From positions 1-52,511 of the forward strand of contig CAMOOR010000008.1 of the NCBI GenBank assembly GCA_946621635.1: 52,511 bases of DNA. Direction: 5' to 3'. Source of the DNA: Colimorpha sp002372855 (GTDB lineage: Bacteria > Bacteroidota > Bacteroidia > Bacteroidales > P3). How positions within the stretch are numbered: the stretch's first letter is position 1; each line of letters begins with the position of its first letter. The translations under genes were made by a program, and so were the position numbers. The notes under the pieces are model-generated. The model did not search any database, was not told where the DNA came from, and saw only the letters and a list, made by a program, of their open reading frames with translations. Below, one piece after another: positions 50,461-52,511 of this stretch.

Positions 50461-52511
50461 TCAGGGTTTAGGGGGAGTTTTGTCGTTGGGGTTGTAGAAG
50501 ACGAAGTGGTCGTCGATGACGTCGATGATGATGGTCTCGTTGGAGTGGATTTTGCCTTCGAGGAGCTGACGGCTCATTTCGTTGAGGATCTCGCGCTGGA
50601 TGACACGTTTGACGGGTCGTGCGCCCATGGCGGGGTCGTAGCCCACTTCGGCCAGACGGTTGACGGCTTCGTCGGTGACGGAGATGGTGATCTCGTTCTG
50701 CTCCAGCATCTTGGCCACTCCGCGCATCTGGATGCGTACGATGTCGCGTATCTGACTCTGCGTCAGGGGCTGGAACATGATGATTTCGTCGATACGGTTG
50801 AGGAACTCGGGACGTATGCGCTCCTTGAGCAGCTCCATGACGGCCTTCTTGGTCTCCTCCAGTTCGTACTGGCCAGCGGCGCCGTGTTCCATGCGTTCGC
50901 GGATGATGTCGCTGCCCATGTTCGAGGTCATGATGATGATAGTGTTCTTGAAGTCGCAGGTGCGGCCCTTGTTGTCGGTCAGACGGCCGTCTTCGAGCAC
51001 CTGCAGCAGGATGTTGAACACATCGGGATGGGCCTTCTCAATCTCGTCGAAGAGGACAATCGAGTAGGGTTTTCTCCTGACGGCCTCGGTGAGCTGGCCG
51101 CTCTCGTCGTAGCCCACATACCCTGGGGGCGCTCCGATGAGTCGACTGACGCTGTGGCGCTCCTGGTACTCGCTCATGTCGATACGCACCATCATGTTTT
51201 CGTCGTCGAACAGCACCTCGGCCAGAGCCTTGGCCAGTTCGGTTTTACCGACGCCGGTGGTGCCAAGGAAGATGAAAGAGCCGATGGGGCGCTTGCCGTC
51301 GCTCAGGCCCGCACGCGAGCGGCGGACGGCGTTGGCGATGACGCTGATGGCTTCGTCCTGACCCACCACGCGCTTGTGCAACTCGTCCTCGAGGTGGAGG
51401 AGGCGTTCGCGCTCGGACTGGAGCATGCGGGTCACGGGAATGCCGGTCCACTTGCTGACCACCTCGGCTATCTGCTCGGAGTCGACTTCCTCGTTGATCA
51501 TGGCGTTGTCGGCCTGCATCTGTTTGAGCTGCAGTTTCAGGTCCTGCACCTTCTTCTCGGCCTCCTTGATGCGGCCGTAGCGCAGTTCGGCCACCTTGCC
51601 GTAGTCGCCCTGCCGCTCGGCCTGTTCGGCCTCGAATTTGTAGGATTCGATGTTTTTGACTTCGGCCTGGATGGCTTCGACGATTTGCTTCTCGTTCTGC
51701 CAGCGGGCCTTCATCTGGTCGCGCTGCTCGCGCAGGGTGCCCAGTTCCTTGTCGATCTGGGCTATCTTGTCCTGGTCGTTTTCGCGCTTGATGGCTTCGC
51801 GCTCAATTTCCAGCTGGCGTATACGGCGTTCGATTTCGTCGAGTTCCTCGGGGACGGAGTCAATCTCGAGCCTCAGCTTGGCGGCGGCCTCGTCGATGAG
51901 GTCGATAGCCTTGTCGGGCAGGAAACGGTCGCTGATGTAGCGGTGCGAGAGTTCGGCGGCGGCGATGATGGCCTCATCTTTGATACGCACGCGGTGGTGC
52001 ACCTCGTAGCGCTCCTTCAGGCCACGAAGGATGGAGATGGTGTCGGGCACCGAAGGTTCGTCGATGAGCACGCTCTGGAATCGGCGCTCGAGGGCCTTGT
52101 CCTTCTCGAAATATTTCTGGTATTCGGCGAGGGTGGTGGCACCGATGGCGCGCAGCTCGCCACGAGCCAGGGCGGGCTTGAGGATGTTGGCGGCGTCCAT
52201 GGCGCCCTCGCCGCCGCCGGCGCCAACGAGGGTGTGAATCTCATCGATGAAGAGGATGATTTCGCCGTCGGCCTCGTTGATTTCGCGGATGACGCTCTTC
52301 AGTCGCTCTTCGAACTCGCCTTTGTACTTGGCGCCGGCAATCAGGGCGCCCATGTCGAGGCTGTAGATGGTCTTGCTCCGCAGGTTTTCGGCGACATCCC
52401 CGCTGACGATACGCTGTGCCAGTCCTTCGGCAATGGCGGTCTTACCGACACCGGGTTCGCCGATGAGGATGGGGTTGTTCTTGGTGCGGCGGCTGAGGAT
52501 CTGCAGCACGC
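50461..52511 (-). CDS. clpB: ATP-dependent chaperone ClpB (5' end outside the window)
   Basis: The reading frame runs off the window edge, so the N-terminal domain and the first residues before QILSRRTKNNP are missing. The visible 682 residues hold nucleotide-binding domain 1 with Walker A GEPGVGKT and IDEIHTLVGAGG, the coiled-coil middle domain (about 220-360, rich in Glu/Lys/Arg), and domain 2 with GTTGVGKTELAKALAE, the pore loop GYVGYDE and the C-terminal sensor GARPVKRVIQ. It disaggregates heat-damaged proteins with DnaK. The Leu that a caller would use as M is only an internal codon. Confidence 0.97.
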   Translation of the reverse strand, partial: VLQILSRRTKNNPILIGEPGVGKTAIAEGLAQRIVSGDVAENLRSKTIYSLDMGALIAGAKYKGEFEERLKSVIREINEADGEIILFIDEIHTLVGAGGGEGAMDAANILKPALARGELRAIGATTLAEYQKYFEKDKALERRFQSVLIDEPSVPDTISILRGLKERYEVHHRVRIKDEAIIAAAELSHRYISDRFLPDKAIDLIDEAAAKLRLEIDSVPEELDEIERRIRQLEIEREAIKRENDQDKIAQIDKELGTLREQRDQMKARWQNEKQIVEAIQAEVKNIESYKFEAEQAERQGDYGKVAELRYGRIKEAEKKVQDLKLQLKQMQADNAMINEEVDSEQIAEVVSKWTGIPVTRMLQSERERLLHLEDELHKRVVGQDEAISVIANAVRRSRAGLSDGKRPIGSFIFLGTTGVGKTELAKALAEVLFDDENMMVRIDMSEYQERHSVSRLIGAPPGYVGYDESGQLTEAVRRKPYSIVLFDEIEKAHPDVFNILLQVLEDGRLTDNKGRTCDFKNTIIIMTSNMGSDIIRERMEHGAAGQYELEETKKAVMELLKERIRPEFLNRIDEIIMFQPLTQSQIRDIVRIQMRGVAKMLEQNEITISVTDEAVNRLAEVGYDPAMGARPVKRVIQREILNEMSRQLLEGKIHSNETIIIDVIDDHFVFYNPNDKTPPKP

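Overview
The window looks like a chromosomal segment of a fairly GC-rich member of the Bacteroidota, most probably Bacteroidales. Several independent signs agree. Promoters carry the Bacteroidota -7 motif TAnnTTTG, often followed by C. FeoA and FeoB are fused. Rho has a long low-complexity insertion near its N-terminus. The window also encodes a T9SS type A sorting domain, a CHU_C-like domain and several families found mainly in Bacteroidetes (DUF4919, DUF3822, DUF6266, Bacteroidales-type DnaX C-terminus, FeoB-associated Cys-rich peptide). No rRNA operon, integrase, transposase or CRISPR array is visible. The content is mostly core metabolism and information processing, interrupted by one surface-protein locus and many non-coding repeats.

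Layout. 0-7 kb (minus strand): a retropepsin-like lipoprotein, an AspT/YidE-type exchanger without RCK domains, catabolic-type ornithine carbamoyltransferase, carbamate kinase, a secreted M28 peptidase and a YfcC-type carrier. Together these suggest peptide or amino-acid use with ATP recovery from carbamoyl phosphate. 7-12 kb: DUF4919, CYTH, purC, rsmD, DUF3822 and a membrane-anchored unknown. 12-18.5 kb: an apparent transcription unit running DUF4810 lipoprotein, GNA1162-like lipoprotein, ComB-like, PAP2, SulP, YebC, DUF2147, preceded by the RNase P RNA gene. 18.6-20.8 kb: an ECF sigma factor, a membrane protein with a periplasmic CHU_C-like domain, and TrmO. 21-25 kb: an Fe-S aldo/keto reductase, an unknown protein, and two plus-strand genes (HTH protein, DUF6266) separated by a palindromic element. 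25-32 kb: an operon of a small peptide, a lipoprotein and a 1,596-residue T9SS-sorted adhesin-like protein. 32-38 kb: the feo locus (feoAB plus a 54-residue Cys-rich peptide), threonine aldolase and rho. 38-45 kb: gcvH, ilvE, tRNA-Ile2(CAU), ruvX, def, a TPR lipoprotein and a PPDK-like protein lacking catalytic features. 45-52.5 kb: a PagL-like deacylase, ligA, dapF, dnaX and clpB (cut by the window edge).

The most striking structure is non-coding. Intergenic spaces are full of short-period tandem repeats with unrelated sequences: period 7 is commonest, with 8, 9, 11, 12, 17 and 56 also present. They are often arranged as inverted arms that form long hairpins, some acting as credible terminators. 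Two such tracts run into coding sequence: carbamate kinase and the signal peptide of the DUF4810 lipoprotein. A 139/150-bp palindromic element built of 11-bp units occurs twice in opposite orientation, and the copies differ by exactly one unit. The second striking point is an in-frame amber codon splitting dnaX between its ATPase/clamp-loader part and its tau-like C-terminus.
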